A stretch of 64,000 bases of DNA from assembly GCF_002531725.1 (NCBI RefSeq), contig NZ_NWSQ01000023.1, forward strand, positions 43,901-107,900, written 5' to 3'. Source of the DNA: Rhizobium sp. L43. Its GTDB lineage: Bacteria > Pseudomonadota > Alphaproteobacteria > Rhizobiales > Rhizobiaceae. This document shows, piece after piece, positions 1-8,222 of the stretch. A program made the position numbers and the translations under genes. Position 1 is the stretch's first letter. Each line of letters opens with the position of its first letter. The notes under the pieces are model-generated. The model ran no database searches. It saw only the letters and a list, made by a program, of their open reading frames with translations, and had not been told where the DNA came from.

Positions 1-254
1 TGCTGCTCGACGAACCGCTGGAGGGCCTCGCCCCCGTTATCTGCGAGGAACTGATGGCTGCCTTTGCCGAGCTCGCCAAGACGGGAGACATGACCATCCT
101 TCTGGTCGAACAGCGTATCCAGAGCGCGCTCGATTTCGCCGATCAGGTCGTCATTCTCGAACGAGGGCGACTGGCCTGGGCGGGAACGCCAGAGAGCCTC
201 ACCAGGGATCACCAGGTCGTCGAGAGCCTGCTCGGGGTCGGCGGGCTCCATTGA
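1..254 (+). CDS. ABC transporter ATP-binding protein, LivF-like (3' end only)
   Basis: This is the C-terminal 84 residues of an ABC ATPase; the reading frame is open from base 3 and the N-terminal two thirds lie outside the window. The Walker B segment LLDEP followed by EGLAPVI is seen, where LivF family members usually carry a SLGLAP-type D-loop, and LLVEQ stands at the position of the switch (H-loop) region. The tail FADQVVILERGRLAWAGTP is typical of LivF, the second ATPase of branched-chain amino-acid or amide importers, which energises uptake at the inner membrane. The substrate cannot be told from this fragment; a urea or other amide importer ATPase is an alternative. Confidence 0.85.
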   Translation, partial: LLDEPLEGLAPVICEELMAAFAELAKTGDMTILLVEQRIQSALDFADQVVILERGRLAWAGTPESLTRDHQVVESLLGVGGLH

Positions 255-260
255 CGCAGC

Positions 261-289
261 GATCGGCAGACCCGCGGACCGTGCCGATC
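261..289 (+). terminator. Stem-loop after the ABC ATPase gene, possible terminator
   Basis: An eight-base perfect stem GATCGGCA/TGCCGATC with a 13-base GC-rich loop begins six bases after the stop codon. It has no clear T tract behind it, so a terminator role is tentative; it may instead stabilise the mRNA end. Confidence 0.35.
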
Positions 290-628
290 AACTCCCTTTC
301 ACCCAGTATATCGTCATTATGACGTCATCATCTGCCTGTCATTATTGGACCGCCCGAAAGGTTTCTGCAGGCCAAATTGGTGCATCGCCAGAAGAGGCGA
401 GAAACATCCTGATCGATGAAACGGAATCCGCGCAGGACAGTGCATAAAATCCTCACTGATAATCACGATCGACGTCGATGCCGATCCTTTTAATTGGATG
501 CCTGGTCTATAGCTAACCCAAGTCTGTTGGATTTGATGTTTGGAATCGACTTTAAGCTCTATGAATTTCCGTTGCCACACACCCGATAGGGTTGCATAGT
601 TGAACATAGCATTACACGGGGGATAGAA
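290..628. other. Intergenic region, no gene seen
   Basis: About 340 bases with more A+T than the surroundings. No open frame with a credible ribosome binding site was found on either strand. It presumably holds the promoter of the VCBS-domain gene that starts at 629. Confidence 0.5.
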
Positions 629-1462
629 ATGGCAAACCACAAGCCGGTCGCAGGCGACGTATACCAGCCTATTTTCAACATCGACAACCCGATCGACGGC
701 AACATCCTGGACAGCACCAGTTCCACGGATGCCGACGGAGATCGGGTGCGCCTCAACTTCGTGAACGGACAGCGAATTCCGCAGCCGGCCGATCCGGATG
801 GACCTGCCACAACGACGACAATCGAGGGAAAATACGGCACGCTGACCGTCTATTCCAACGGCAACTACACCTATGAACTCGATCACACCAACCCGGTGGT
901 GGCAGCGCTCGGCCCGGGAGATCAACTCGTCGACCAGTTCAATTTCAAGATCTCGGATGGCAAAGGCGCCACCGACTTCGGCCTGCTCAATATCGCGGTC
1001 GACCTGCCGGAACGCGGCGACGTCTTCGTCAATTTTGAGGATGTCGGCAAACACGACTTCCCCACGGGCTACAAGGGCTTCGATTGGGGTGCCTGGCACG
1101 ATGGTGATGACGCAACGATACACAAGGAAGCCGACGGCAACCATTATTTGTCAGGCGGCGTGTTCTGGACACCCGTCCAAGCCGCCGATGGCGGCACCTT
1201 CCAGATCGAGCAATTCAGTGTCGCAAACGGCACGTCGGACTATGACAACGTTCTGACGATCGAAGGTCGGCTGAACGGCGATACCGTATTCTTGGTCACG
1301 GTCAACGTCACCGCCGACAGCATTCATGACCCGCAAGTGATCGATCTCAGCGCCTACGGCGCGATCGACTACCTCGTGCTCGACACCGAGCCCGTCATCA
1401 CCGAAACGAGCGGCCCGGACTATTACGGCGCGCAATACGACAACTTCCATTTCATCGTTTGA
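629..1462 (+). CDS. Small VCBS-domain (cadherin-like) protein, likely exported by type I secretion
   Basis: The 277-residue product has one clear VCBS-type immunoglobulin-like repeat at about residues 72-125: GTLTVYSNGNYTYELD, then NPVVAALGPGDQLVDQF, then KISDGKGATDFGLLNIAV. Such repeats normally occur in long tandem arrays in RTX adhesins and are calcium-stabilised. Residues 135-277 (acidic, rich in aromatic residues) are not recognised; they resemble a compact beta-sandwich of the PEP-CTERM/carbohydrate-binding kind, which is inference. There is no Sec signal peptide and no transmembrane segment; the acidic, cysteine-free composition fits type I secretion, but no RTX nonapeptides are seen. 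The start is supported by GGGGGA six bases upstream. A standalone gene with no secretion genes next to it. Confidence 0.8.
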   Translation: MANHKPVAGDVYQPIFNIDNPIDGNILDSTSSTDADGDRVRLNFVNGQRIPQPADPDGPATTTTIEGKYGTLTVYSNGNYTYELDHTNPVVAALGPGDQLVDQFNFKISDGKGATDFGLLNIAVDLPERGDVFVNFEDVGKHDFPTGYKGFDWGAWHDGDDATIHKEADGNHYLSGGVFWTPVQAADGGTFQIEQFSVANGTSDYDNVLTIEGRLNGDTVFLVTVNVTADSIHDPQVIDLSAYGAIDYLVLDTEPVITETSGPDYYGAQYDNFHFIV

Positions 1463-1620
1463 TGGATCCGGAAAGGGCGTCGTATCGCCGAAAACTTGCA
1501 TCTTTTCCAAGCACGCTCTGCAGCGGCTGTCCGGTACCAATTTCTTGCGATAGCTGATCGCCCTCAGCCTTGCTAGCATTGGATCGTCCGAGGGGGGACG
1601 ATTATGCTGGGATGGAGGAA

Positions 1621-1755
1621 ATGATGCAGTCAGTCGGAATCATCAGGTTAGCGGCGCTCATGTTCTCGCTGGCCGTATGGGCTATTATTATCGCTACCTC
1701 ATACCATCTTTGGACGACGAAGATGCCGATATTGCTTTTGGCGCTCTACAGATAG
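1621..1755 (+). CDS. Possible 44-residue single-span membrane protein
   Basis: A short frame with GGAGG placed about five bases before two successive ATG codons. The product has one hydrophobic stretch (IRLAALMFSLAVWAIIIAT) and little else; the C-terminus is LLLALYR. It looks like a small inner-membrane protein, but codon use is weak evidence at this length and there are no homologues I can name. A longer start at 1570 has no binding site. It could be chance. Confidence 0.35.
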   Translation: MMQSVGIIRLAALMFSLAVWAIIIATSYHLWTTKMPILLLALYR

Positions 1756-1864
1756 GCCCAAGTCCTCGACGTTAGCGGAAATCCGGCAGATCCGAGCTGA
1801 CCGCGACCGCCGGAACCGGCTCAAAATTAAGCCGCAAAAATCGCTAATTCTGCAATTGAGAAAA

Positions 1865-1941
1865 TGGTAGCGGAGGAGGGATTTGAACCCCCGACACAAG
1901 GATTATGATTCCTCTGCTCTGACCTACTGAGCTACTCCGCC
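1865..1941 (-). tRNA. tRNA-Met (CAU), elongator type
   Basis: The minus strand folds as a full cloverleaf of 77 bases with encoded CCA: acceptor GGCGGAG pairing CTCCGCT (first pair G-U), D stem GCTC/GAGC, anticodon stem GAGGA/TCCTT around loop ATCATAA, and T arm GGGGG-TTCAAAT-CCCTC. The anticodon is CAU. The G-U first pair and the ATCATAA loop fit elongator methionine tRNA rather than initiator tRNA, which would have an unpaired first position and three G-C pairs under the anticodon. A tRNA-Ile(k2C) with the same anticodon is the alternative, less likely on overall sequence. Confidence 0.93.
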
Positions 1942-2076
1942 ACTGGTCAACGATACCTGCTCGCGAAGCGATGCCGGTTCGTGGGATGAGCGGCTTATAA
2001 GGTGCGCTTCGGCTTTGTGTCAAGCGCATGATCGAGAAAAACGGTGGGCTTTGTGGGGCGCCGTTTCCTATGGCTT

Positions 2077-3303
2077 TCAGGCGGCGACGGGGCTGGCCAA
2101 AAGCGCCTTCAGCGAAGCTTCCGCCGCAGGTTCGCGCTCGGAGCGCTCGATGAAGCCGCCGCCGAAGACGCGGGCATTGTCGCCGGGGGCGGAATAAAGC
2201 GCGCAGGCCTGGCCGGGCGCGATGCCCGCCTCGCCGACCGTCAGGTCGACATAGGTGCCGGTCGCATCGACATGCAGCACGGCGGGCGCCGGCGCCCTCG
2301 TCGAACGGACCTTGGCGTAGCAGGCGAAACCTGTGCCGGAAGCGGCTTCCGCAAGCGTCTCATCGCCCAGCCAATTGACGTCGCGCAGATAGACGCGGTG
2401 CGTCTCCAGTGCTTCCTTCGGCCCGACGATGACACGGCGCGAGCGGGCGTCGAGTAAAACGACGTAGAGCGGCTCGCCGGTGGCGATGCCGATGCCGCGG
2501 CGCTGGCCGATGGTGAAGTGCAGGATGCCTTCATGGGTGCCGAGCACGCGGCCGTCGAGATGGACGATGTCGCCGGCCAGCGCCGCATTCGGCTTCAGCT
2601 TGGTGATGATGTCAGAATATTTGCCCTGCGGCACGAAGCAGATGTCCTGGCTGTCGGCCTTCTTGGCGACGACGAGGCCCATCTCTTCGGCAAGCCTGCG
2701 GGTCTCGGCCTTCGGCAGGCCGCCCAGGGGAAAGCGGAGATAATCGATCTGTTCCTGCGTCGTGGCGAAGAGGAAATAGCTCTGGTCGCGGTCGGCATCG
2801 GCCGGGCGGAACAGCGCGCGACGGCCGGGGCTCTCCGGCGAAGGGTTGCGGCCTGAGCGGATATAGTGGCCGGTCGCCAGCGCATCGGCGCCGAGTTCCT
2901 TGGCGGTCGCCAGCAGATCGGCAAACTTGACGGTCTGGTTGCAGGACACGCAGGGGATCGGCGTTTCGCCGGCCACATAGCTTTCGGCGAAGGGATTGAT
3001 CACCGTCTCACGAAAGCGCTTCTCGTAATCCAGCACATAATGGGGGATGCCGAGCGTTTCGCAGACGCGGCGCGCATCGTCGATATCCTGGCCGGCGCAG
3101 CAGGAGCCGGCGCGGTGAACGGCGGCGCCATGATCGTAAAGCTGCAGCGTAATGCCGAGCACATCGTAACCCTGCTGTTTGAGAAGGCCGGCGACGACGG
3201 ATGAATCGACGCCACCCGACATGGCGACGACGACACGGGTCTCTTCCGGCTTCTTGTCAAAATCCAGTGTGTTCAACGATGATGCCAATTCTGCTTGGGT
3301 CAC
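2077..3303 (-). CDS. mnmA: tRNA-specific 2-thiouridylase MnmA
   Basis: MnmA puts sulfur on C2 of the wobble uridine in tRNA-Lys, -Glu and -Gln, using ATP and a persulfide relay. The 408-residue product carries the PP-loop SGGVDSS at about residues 29-35, the catalytic pair PCVSCN (about 116) and the second cysteine in ADSQDICF (about 215), and a C-terminal beta-barrel (VYLRDVNWLGDE onward). The length fits the family. The frame opens with GTG at 3303, preceded by AAGGGCGG; a downstream TTG at 3276 (giving LNTLDFDK as N-terminus) is also possible. It is monocistronic here, transcribed toward the tRNA gene. Confidence 0.95.
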   Translation of the reverse strand: MTQAELASSLNTLDFDKKPEETRVVVAMSGGVDSSVVAGLLKQQGYDVLGITLQLYDHGAAVHRAGSCCAGQDIDDARRVCETLGIPHYVLDYEKRFRETVINPFAESYVAGETPIPCVSCNQTVKFADLLATAKELGADALATGHYIRSGRNPSPESPGRRALFRPADADRDQSYFLFATTQEQIDYLRFPLGGLPKAETRRLAEEMGLVVAKKADSQDICFVPQGKYSDIITKLKPNAALAGDIVHLDGRVLGTHEGILHFTIGQRRGIGIATGEPLYVVLLDARSRRVIVGPKEALETHRVYLRDVNWLGDETLAEAASGTGFACYAKVRSTRAPAPAVLHVDATGTYVDLTVGEAGIAPGQACALYSAPGDNARVFGGGFIERSEREPAAEASLKALLASPVAA

Positions 3304-3501
3304 GATCCGCCCTTGCGCTGCAATTGCGGCGGATTTGCTGATCTCCGGCGGGATCGGCCGCCGTCTCTCGATGAGGGACCGATATAGAAAGGATTGCCCC
3401 CGGACGCAAGGGGCGGGCCTTCGGACGCCCGATAGTTTCGTATTCCCAGGCGAAAAGGGGGCGCAGCCGAAGCCGCGCCTTGGGAAAGCAGGGGGTGCGG
3501 C

Positions 3502-3603
3502 TCAGGTGCCGATCAGCTTGTTACAGGCGAATGCGATGCCCGGATTGGCGATGATGGCAGTCACGAGCGCCAGTCCGATTACCGAGAATGAATAGCGTTT
3601 CAT
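3502..3603 (-). CDS. 33-residue peptide with a signal sequence
   Basis: A very short gene with a strong binding site, GGAAGGAGG, six bases before its ATG. The peptide begins MKRYSFS, continues with a hydrophobic core (VIGLALVTAIIA) and has an AFA-C junction, so signal peptidase would leave only a seven-residue product, CNKLIGT. Alternatively the whole peptide stays in the inner membrane as a small regulator. No homologue is recognised. It precedes nothing in its own orientation except the upstream flank of mnmA, about 200 bases away. Confidence 0.55.
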   Translation of the reverse strand: MKRYSFSVIGLALVTAIIANPGIAFACNKLIGT

Positions 3604-3994
3604 ATGCATCCTCCTTCCAGCCCGCGACAATTATGACGGTTCGGCCGCTGTTCTCAAAATAAAGAATGCTTGATGATGCCCGGCAACCGCCGCCGAAGGC
3701 AGCGATCCTCTATTCCTGCTCATGCTGGGGGCCCCATCTGTTCGGCTTCTGCAAAGGGCCTATGGAAATTCGGGGCGCCTCATGCCGATCCCCAGAGAGA
3801 GTATCGAAAAAATTAAATAAAATCAGACTCATAATCGAGGCTAAATCTTAAGCTTCCACCGGCGAAATAAGCAAAGCGGCAAGCTGCGATCATGATCCTG
3901 GTTTTCCAAAAATAATTGGAGCCATGGAACAATTCCACCGGTCGTACGTTGCCGGGCTACATCGATGTCGCAACCGAATGCTGAGGAGGGTTTC
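3604..3994. other. Intergenic region, no gene seen
   Basis: About 390 bases. A+T rich near 3800-3860. One open frame on the plus strand (3666-3851) lacks a binding site and has unusual codons, so it is not called. Likely carries divergent promoters for the 33-residue peptide gene and the small gene at 3995. Confidence 0.5.
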
Positions 3995-4258
3995 ATGGCC
4001 AGGGTCGGCACGACAACGGATTACAGCAAGATCAGGCATTGGATCGAAGAGCGCGGCGGCCATCCCGCCCGTATCAAGAACGCGCCGGACAGCGAAACCG
4101 TCCGCGTCGATTTCACCTCGGAACCGCTGGACGAGATTTCCTGGGACGAATTCTTCCAGGGTTTTGACGGCAGCAGGCTCGCTTTCCTTCACCGCACGAA
4201 GGCGCAGGACGATGCTGCCCGTCTCGGCAGGATTGTCCGCCGACGCCGGCATCACTGA
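3995..4258 (+). CDS. Conserved-type hypothetical protein, 87 residues
   Basis: Starts MARVGTTTDYSKIRHWIEERGGHPARI; the ATG at 3995 is five bases after GGAGG, which favours it over an upstream ATG at 3965. The sequence motif of a tryptophan-containing helix (RHWIEERGGHP) followed by VRVDF and ISWDEFFQGFD is the pattern of a small soluble alpha/beta rhizobial protein family of unknown function. The C-terminus is strongly basic (RIVRRRRHH). No enzyme motif is visible. It shares a terminator with the convergent serA. Confidence 0.7.
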   Translation: MARVGTTTDYSKIRHWIEERGGHPARIKNAPDSETVRVDFTSEPLDEISWDEFFQGFDGSRLAFLHRTKAQDDAARLGRIVRRRRHH

Positions 4259-4281
4259 AGCTCATCGGTTCGTAAATAGCA

Positions 4282-4313
4282 AAAACCCGGCGCCGTTTCC
4301 CGCGCCGGGTTTT
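4282..4313. terminator. Bidirectional terminator between the 87-residue gene and serA
   Basis: The inverted repeat AAACCCGGCGC/GCGCCGGGTTT around a seven-base loop is flanked by A's on the left and T's on the right, so it can stop transcription arriving from either convergent gene. Confidence 0.85.
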
Positions 4314-4339
4314 CGATGTTTTCCTTGGGAGGAGGAAAC

Positions 4340-5935
4340 TCAGTCGATGTTGAAGGTCAGCAGCTTTGCCTGGCGGATCGCCTGGTGGGCCGTCAGCTGC
4401 GCAAGCACGCTGTCATCAACCTCGCCGTCGACATAGAGCAGCGCGATGGCGTCGCCGCCCTGCTTGTCGCGGCCGAGCTGGAAGTTGGCGATGTTGACGC
4501 CGGCAACACCGAGCGTCGTGCCGATGAAGCCGATCATGCCGGGGACGTCGGTATTGGTGATGTAGATCATATGCGAGCCGACATCGGCATCGAGGTTGAT
4601 GCCCTTGATCTGGATGAAGCGCGGCTTGCCATCCGAAAACACGGTGCCGGCGACCGAACGCGTCATGCTTTCGGTCGTCACCGTCAGCTTGATATAACCG
4701 TCGAACACACCCGTCTTGTCGCGCTTGACCTCGGACAGCACAACGCCCTTTTCCTTGACCATGATCGGCGCCGAAACCATGTTGACATCGGCGACCTGCG
4801 GGCGGATGAGGCCGGCGAGCACGGCACTCGTCAACGCCCGTGTGTTCATGTTGGCGGTGATGCCGTCATAGAGGATTTCGATTTCCTTGATCGGCTCCTC
4901 GGTGACCTGGCCGACGAAGGCGCCGAGAACATCGGCGAGACGAATGAAGGGCTTCAGGATCGGCGCTTCCTCGGCGGTGATCGATGGCATGTTGATGGCG
5001 TTGGAGACCGCGCCCTTGACGAGGTAATCGGCCATCTGTTCGGCCACCTGCAGAGCGACGTTTTCCTGCGCCTCGGTGGTCGAAGCGCCGAGATGCGGCG
5101 TGCAGACGACGTTCGGCAGGCCGAAGAGCGGGCTTTCCTTGGCGGGCTCGACCTCGAACACGTCGAAAGCGGCACCGGCGACATGGCCGGATTTGATGGC
5201 TTCAGCAAGCGCTGCCTCGTCGACCAGGCCGCCTCGAGCGCAATTGATGATGCGCACGCCGGGCTTGGTCTTTGCCAGCGCTTCCTTGTTGAGGATGCCG
5301 CGCGTCTTGTCGGTCATCGGCACATGCAGGGTGATGAAATCGGCGCGAGCGAAAAGCTCGTCGAGCTCGACCTTGGTGACGCCCATCTCCTCGGCGCGCT
5401 CCTTCGAAAGGAACGGATCGTAGGCGACGACGTGCATCTTCAGGCCGATGGCGCGGGCGCAGACGATCGAGCCGATATTGCCGGCGCCGATGACGCCGAG
5501 CGTCTTGCCGGTGATCTCGACGCCCATGAATTTCGACTTCTCCCATTTGCCGGCCTGCGTCGAGGTATCGGCGGCCGGAAGCTGGCGGGCGACGGCGAAC
5601 ATCAGCGCGATCGCGTGTTCGGCTGTCGTGATCGAATTGCCGAAGGGCGTGTTCATGACGATGATGCCGCGGCGCGAGGCGGCCGGGATATCGACATTGT
5701 CGACGCCGATGCCGGCGCGGCCGACGACCTTGAGGTTCTTCGCCCCTTCGATAATCTTTTCCGTCACCTTGGTGGCCGAGCGGATAGCCAGGCCATCATA
5801 GTTGCCGATGACTTCGAGCAGACGGTCTTTGTCCTTGCCGAGTTGCGGTTCGAAATCGACTTCGACGCCGCGGTCGCGGAAAATCTGGACGGCGGTTTCC
5901 GACAATTCGTCGGATACGAGAACGCGAGGTGCCAT
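4340..5935 (-). CDS. serA: D-3-phosphoglycerate dehydrogenase SerA
   Basis: First committed enzyme of serine synthesis: oxidises 3-phosphoglycerate to 3-phosphohydroxypyruvate with NAD. The 531-residue product is the long form. Seen: the Rossmann motif GAGNIG at residues 150-155, the catalytic trio Arg234 (ARGGLVDE), Glu263 (FEVEP) and His281 (TPHLGAST), an intervening domain, and a C-terminal ACT domain (about 455-531, YITNTDVPGMIGFIG) that usually binds serine for feedback control. The start ATG at 5935 follows GGAGG by five bases; an upstream TTG frame extension is rejected. It lies 83 bases downstream of serC on the same strand, so the two are very probably one operon. Confidence 0.97.
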   Translation of the reverse strand: MAPRVLVSDELSETAVQIFRDRGVEVDFEPQLGKDKDRLLEVIGNYDGLAIRSATKVTEKIIEGAKNLKVVGRAGIGVDNVDIPAASRRGIIVMNTPFGNSITTAEHAIALMFAVARQLPAADTSTQAGKWEKSKFMGVEITGKTLGVIGAGNIGSIVCARAIGLKMHVVAYDPFLSKERAEEMGVTKVELDELFARADFITLHVPMTDKTRGILNKEALAKTKPGVRIINCARGGLVDEAALAEAIKSGHVAGAAFDVFEVEPAKESPLFGLPNVVCTPHLGASTTEAQENVALQVAEQMADYLVKGAVSNAINMPSITAEEAPILKPFIRLADVLGAFVGQVTEEPIKEIEILYDGITANMNTRALTSAVLAGLIRPQVADVNMVSAPIMVKEKGVVLSEVKRDKTGVFDGYIKLTVTTESMTRSVAGTVFSDGKPRFIQIKGINLDADVGSHMIYITNTDVPGMIGFIGTTLGVAGVNIANFQLGRDKQGGDAIALLYVDGEVDDSVLAQLTAHQAIRQAKLLTFNID

Positions 5936-5983
5936 TATGGCCTCCTTCAAAAGTGTTCAGCGATGGATGAAATAGGAATGCTG

Positions 5984-6005
5984 GGCTCCGCCCGATGGCG
6001 GAGCC
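5984..6005 (-). promoter_or_regulatory. Strong hairpin between serC and serA
   Basis: A perfect nine-base stem GGCTCCGCC/GGCGGAGCC closes a four-base loop in the serC-serA gap. There is no T tract, so it is more likely an mRNA processing or stabilising element than a terminator. Confidence 0.5.
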
Positions 6006-6018
6006 GGATGCGATCAGG

Positions 6019-7197
6019 TCAGGCGGCAGCCTGAGCAAGCTGCGCCTTCTGGGTTTCGAAAGCCCAGGAAAGCCACGGCATCAGCTTCTGCATGTCGGAT
6101 GCCTCGATCGTGGCGCCGGCCCAGATGCGCAGGCCGGACGGCGCGTCGCGGTAGTGGCCGACGTCATAGGCGACGCCTTCCTTTTCCAGCAGGCCGACGA
6201 GACCCTTGGCGAAATTCGCCTGGCCGTCGTCGTCGAGAGCGCTCACGTCCTTATCGACGATCTTCAGGCAGACGGAGGTGTTGGAGGCCGTTTCCGCCTT
6301 GACGGCGAGATTGGCGATCCAGTCGTTTGCGGCGACGAAATCGTGGATGACCTTGGCATTGGCATCGGCGCGCGCAATCAGCGCCTTGAGGCCGCCGAGG
6401 CCCTTGGCCCAGACAAGCGCATCGATATAGTCCTCGACGCAGAGCATCGACGGCGTGTTGATCGTCTCGCCCTGGAAGATGCCTTCCGTCAGCTTGCCGC
6501 CCGAGGTCATGCGGAAGATCTTCGGCAGCGGCCAGGCGGGCGTGTAGGTGACCAGACGCTCAACGGCGCGCGGCGACAGAATGATGACGCCGTGCGCGCC
6601 CTCGCCGCCCAGAACCTTCTGCCAGGAGAAGGTGACGACATCGAGCTTGGCGAAATCGAGTTCCTGCGCAAAAGCGGCCGAGGTGGCGTCGCAGATCGTC
6701 AGGCCCTTGCGGTCGGCGGGAATGAAATCGGCGTTCGGTACGCGCACGCCCGAGGTGGTGCCGTTCCAGGTGAAGACCACGTCGCGGTCGAAATCGACGG
6801 CGGAGAGATCGGGAAGCTCGCCGTAACCGGCTTCGAGCTTGCGCACATCCTTGAGCTTCAGCTGCTTGACTACGTCGGTGACCCAGCCGGCGCCGAAGCT
6901 TTCCCAGGCGAGCATGTCGACGCCGCGTTCGCCGAGCAGCGACCAGAGCGCCATTTCGACGGCGCCGGTATCGGAGGCCGGAACGATGCCGATGCGGTAA
7001 TCCGCCGGCACGTCGAGAATTTCACGGGTAAGGTCGATGGCCTGCTTGAGTTTCGTCTTACCGACCTTCGCACGGTGCGAACGGCCAAGGGCCGCGTCGG
7101 AAAGGGCTTCGAGCGACCAACCGGGGCGCTTCGAGCAGGGGCCAGAAGAAAAATGGGTATTGTGCGGACGGATGTCCGGCTTTGCAGTCTTCGCCAT
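6019..7197 (-). CDS. serC: Phosphoserine aminotransferase SerC
   Basis: Second step of serine synthesis (3-phosphohydroxypyruvate plus glutamate to phosphoserine), also used in pyridoxine synthesis; class V PLP aminotransferase in the cytosol. The 392-residue product has the PLP lysine at Lys194 in SFSWQKVLGGEG context, the cofactor aspartate Asp170 (CDATSA), and TWNGTTSG near 144. Length matches the alphaproteobacterial type of SerC. It is the first gene of a serC-serA pair; the region upstream contains a hairpin that buries the ribosome binding site (see the leader entry), suggesting translational control. Confidence 0.96.
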   Translation of the reverse strand: MAKTAKPDIRPHNTHFSSGPCSKRPGWSLEALSDAALGRSHRAKVGKTKLKQAIDLTREILDVPADYRIGIVPASDTGAVEMALWSLLGERGVDMLAWESFGAGWVTDVVKQLKLKDVRKLEAGYGELPDLSAVDFDRDVVFTWNGTTSGVRVPNADFIPADRKGLTICDATSAAFAQELDFAKLDVVTFSWQKVLGGEGAHGVIILSPRAVERLVTYTPAWPLPKIFRMTSGGKLTEGIFQGETINTPSMLCVEDYIDALVWAKGLGGLKALIARADANAKVIHDFVAANDWIANLAVKAETASNTSVCLKIVDKDVSALDDDGQANFAKGLVGLLEKEGVAYDVGHYRDAPSGLRIWAGATIEASDMQKLMPWLSWAFETQKAQLAQAAA

Positions 7198-7262
7198 GAT
7201 GCTATCCTCTCAGATAGAAAGCCCTTCGTTGGGGAAGGGTGTCCCGCCGCCGGGTGTATGGA
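7198..7262 (-). ncRNA. Candidate serC-type leader RNA
   Basis: On the minus strand just before serC there are consecutive hairpins: CCCGGCGGCGGG, then CCCTTC/GAAGGG around a six-base loop, then CTATC/GATAG around TGAGAG. The last one holds the purine-rich ribosome binding site of serC in its loop and 3' side and ends seven bases before the ATG. Alphaproteobacteria are known to carry a structured serC RNA motif at this place; I match it by position and by the buried binding site, not by an alignment. Confidence 0.5.
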
Positions 7263-7335
7263 TAGCAGGCATCATAGTCAAGATCGAAGTGTCGCAGAGG
7301 GAGGATATTTTGACGCAGGTGAACTTGACGGCACG

Positions 7336-7365
7336 AAAAAGCCGCCCGGTTCGGGGCGGCTTTTT
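7336..7365 (-). terminator. Terminator of the outer-membrane protein gene
   Basis: AAAAAGCCGCCC / GGGCGGCTTTTT with a short loop lies 18 bases beyond the stop codon of the outer-membrane gene. A/T runs on both flanks make it potentially bidirectional. Confidence 0.85.
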
Positions 7366-7382
7366 GATGTAGCGAATTGGAA

Positions 7383-8222
7383 TTACTTGTAGACCGGCTG
7401 CTGCAGCGGAATTTCCGGCGGCGGTTCATAGGCCACCGGCTGAGCGCAGCCACCGAACAGATAGCGGGCGCCGACGCGGGCTTCGTGGACGCTGAGACCC
7501 TTGTCGCGGCCAGGGCCGCCATTCTCGGCATAGCCGAACATGTTGCCGCCGTCGATATGCAGATAGCGGTAGCCGACATCGGCCTTGACGTTGCAGGTCA
7601 CGTCGATCGAGGCTCCGGCCATGAGCGCGTAGGTGAAGCGCCAGTTGCCCTTGCCGCCATGGGTGACCTGATCGTCGCAGAAGCTGCCGTCATCGGCGCA
7701 GGCAACGTTGCGCAGGTTCTTCCACTTCACGTAGGAACCACCGATACCGGCGCCGACATAAGGTGTCACGTAGCCATAGGTGCCGAGATCGACATAGGCG
7801 TTTGCAAGCAGCGTGTAGGCAGTCAGCGAAGAACGGTCGCTCGACGTGCAATCCACCAGCGGGAAGCCGCACTGCCCGGATGTCGAGCCCTTGAAATCAG
7901 CCTGCGTGAGATAGTCGAACGTCAGATCGGTACGCAGATAGCTGTTGATCTGATAACCGACACCGCCGCCGACCGTCCATGCGTCGTCGAGGTCGGCATC
8001 GTCGAAATCGACTTCCGTGGCGTTGCTGCCCTGGAAATAGCGGGCGCCGCGCAGATCGGTGAAGGCATAACCGACATCGCCGCGCAGGTACCAGCCGGTC
8101 GCTTCGCTGACCGTCACCTCGGGCGGCTGCTCCGGGATAGGCTCGGCAGGGGCGAGATCCGCGGAATAGGCGTTTGTCGCGATCAACAATGCGGCAAAGA
8201 TGCCGGACAAGCTTCTTTTCAT
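7383..8222 (-). CDS. Outer-membrane beta-barrel protein (Omp25/Omp31-like, opacity family)
   Basis: The 279-residue product begins with a signal peptide (MKRSLSGIFAALLIATNAYSA, then DLAP) and continues as an eight-strand type barrel: GWYLRGDVGYAFTDL, WTVGGGVGYQIN, YLRTDLTFDY, VTPYVGAGIGGSYVKW, ADVGYRYLHIDGG and a final HEARVGARYLFG. The alternating pattern and aromatic girdles fit the Omp25/Omp31/RopB family of Rhizobiales. An acidic/proline stretch after the signal and a proline-rich tail (YEPPPEIPLQQP) are extra. Four to six cysteines in loops could form disulfides. The start at 8222 is chosen because it begins the signal peptide and has GGAG eight bases upstream; a longer frame to 8327 does not. 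Confidence 0.88.
   Translation of the reverse strand: MKRSLSGIFAALLIATNAYSADLAPAEPIPEQPPEVTVSEATGWYLRGDVGYAFTDLRGARYFQGSNATEVDFDDADLDDAWTVGGGVGYQINSYLRTDLTFDYLTQADFKGSTSGQCGFPLVDCTSSDRSSLTAYTLLANAYVDLGTYGYVTPYVGAGIGGSYVKWKNLRNVACADDGSFCDDQVTHGGKGNWRFTYALMAGASIDVTCNVKADVGYRYLHIDGGNMFGYAENGGPGRDKGLSVHEARVGARYLFGGCAQPVAYEPPPEIPLQQPVYK

Noticed and set aside
3666..3851. 61-codon plus-strand frame
   Set aside because: No ribosome binding site, atypical codons and no recognisable product.
4316..6034. A 572-codon plus-strand frame opposite serA
   Set aside because: Antisense shadow; serA has complete catalytic residues on the minus strand.
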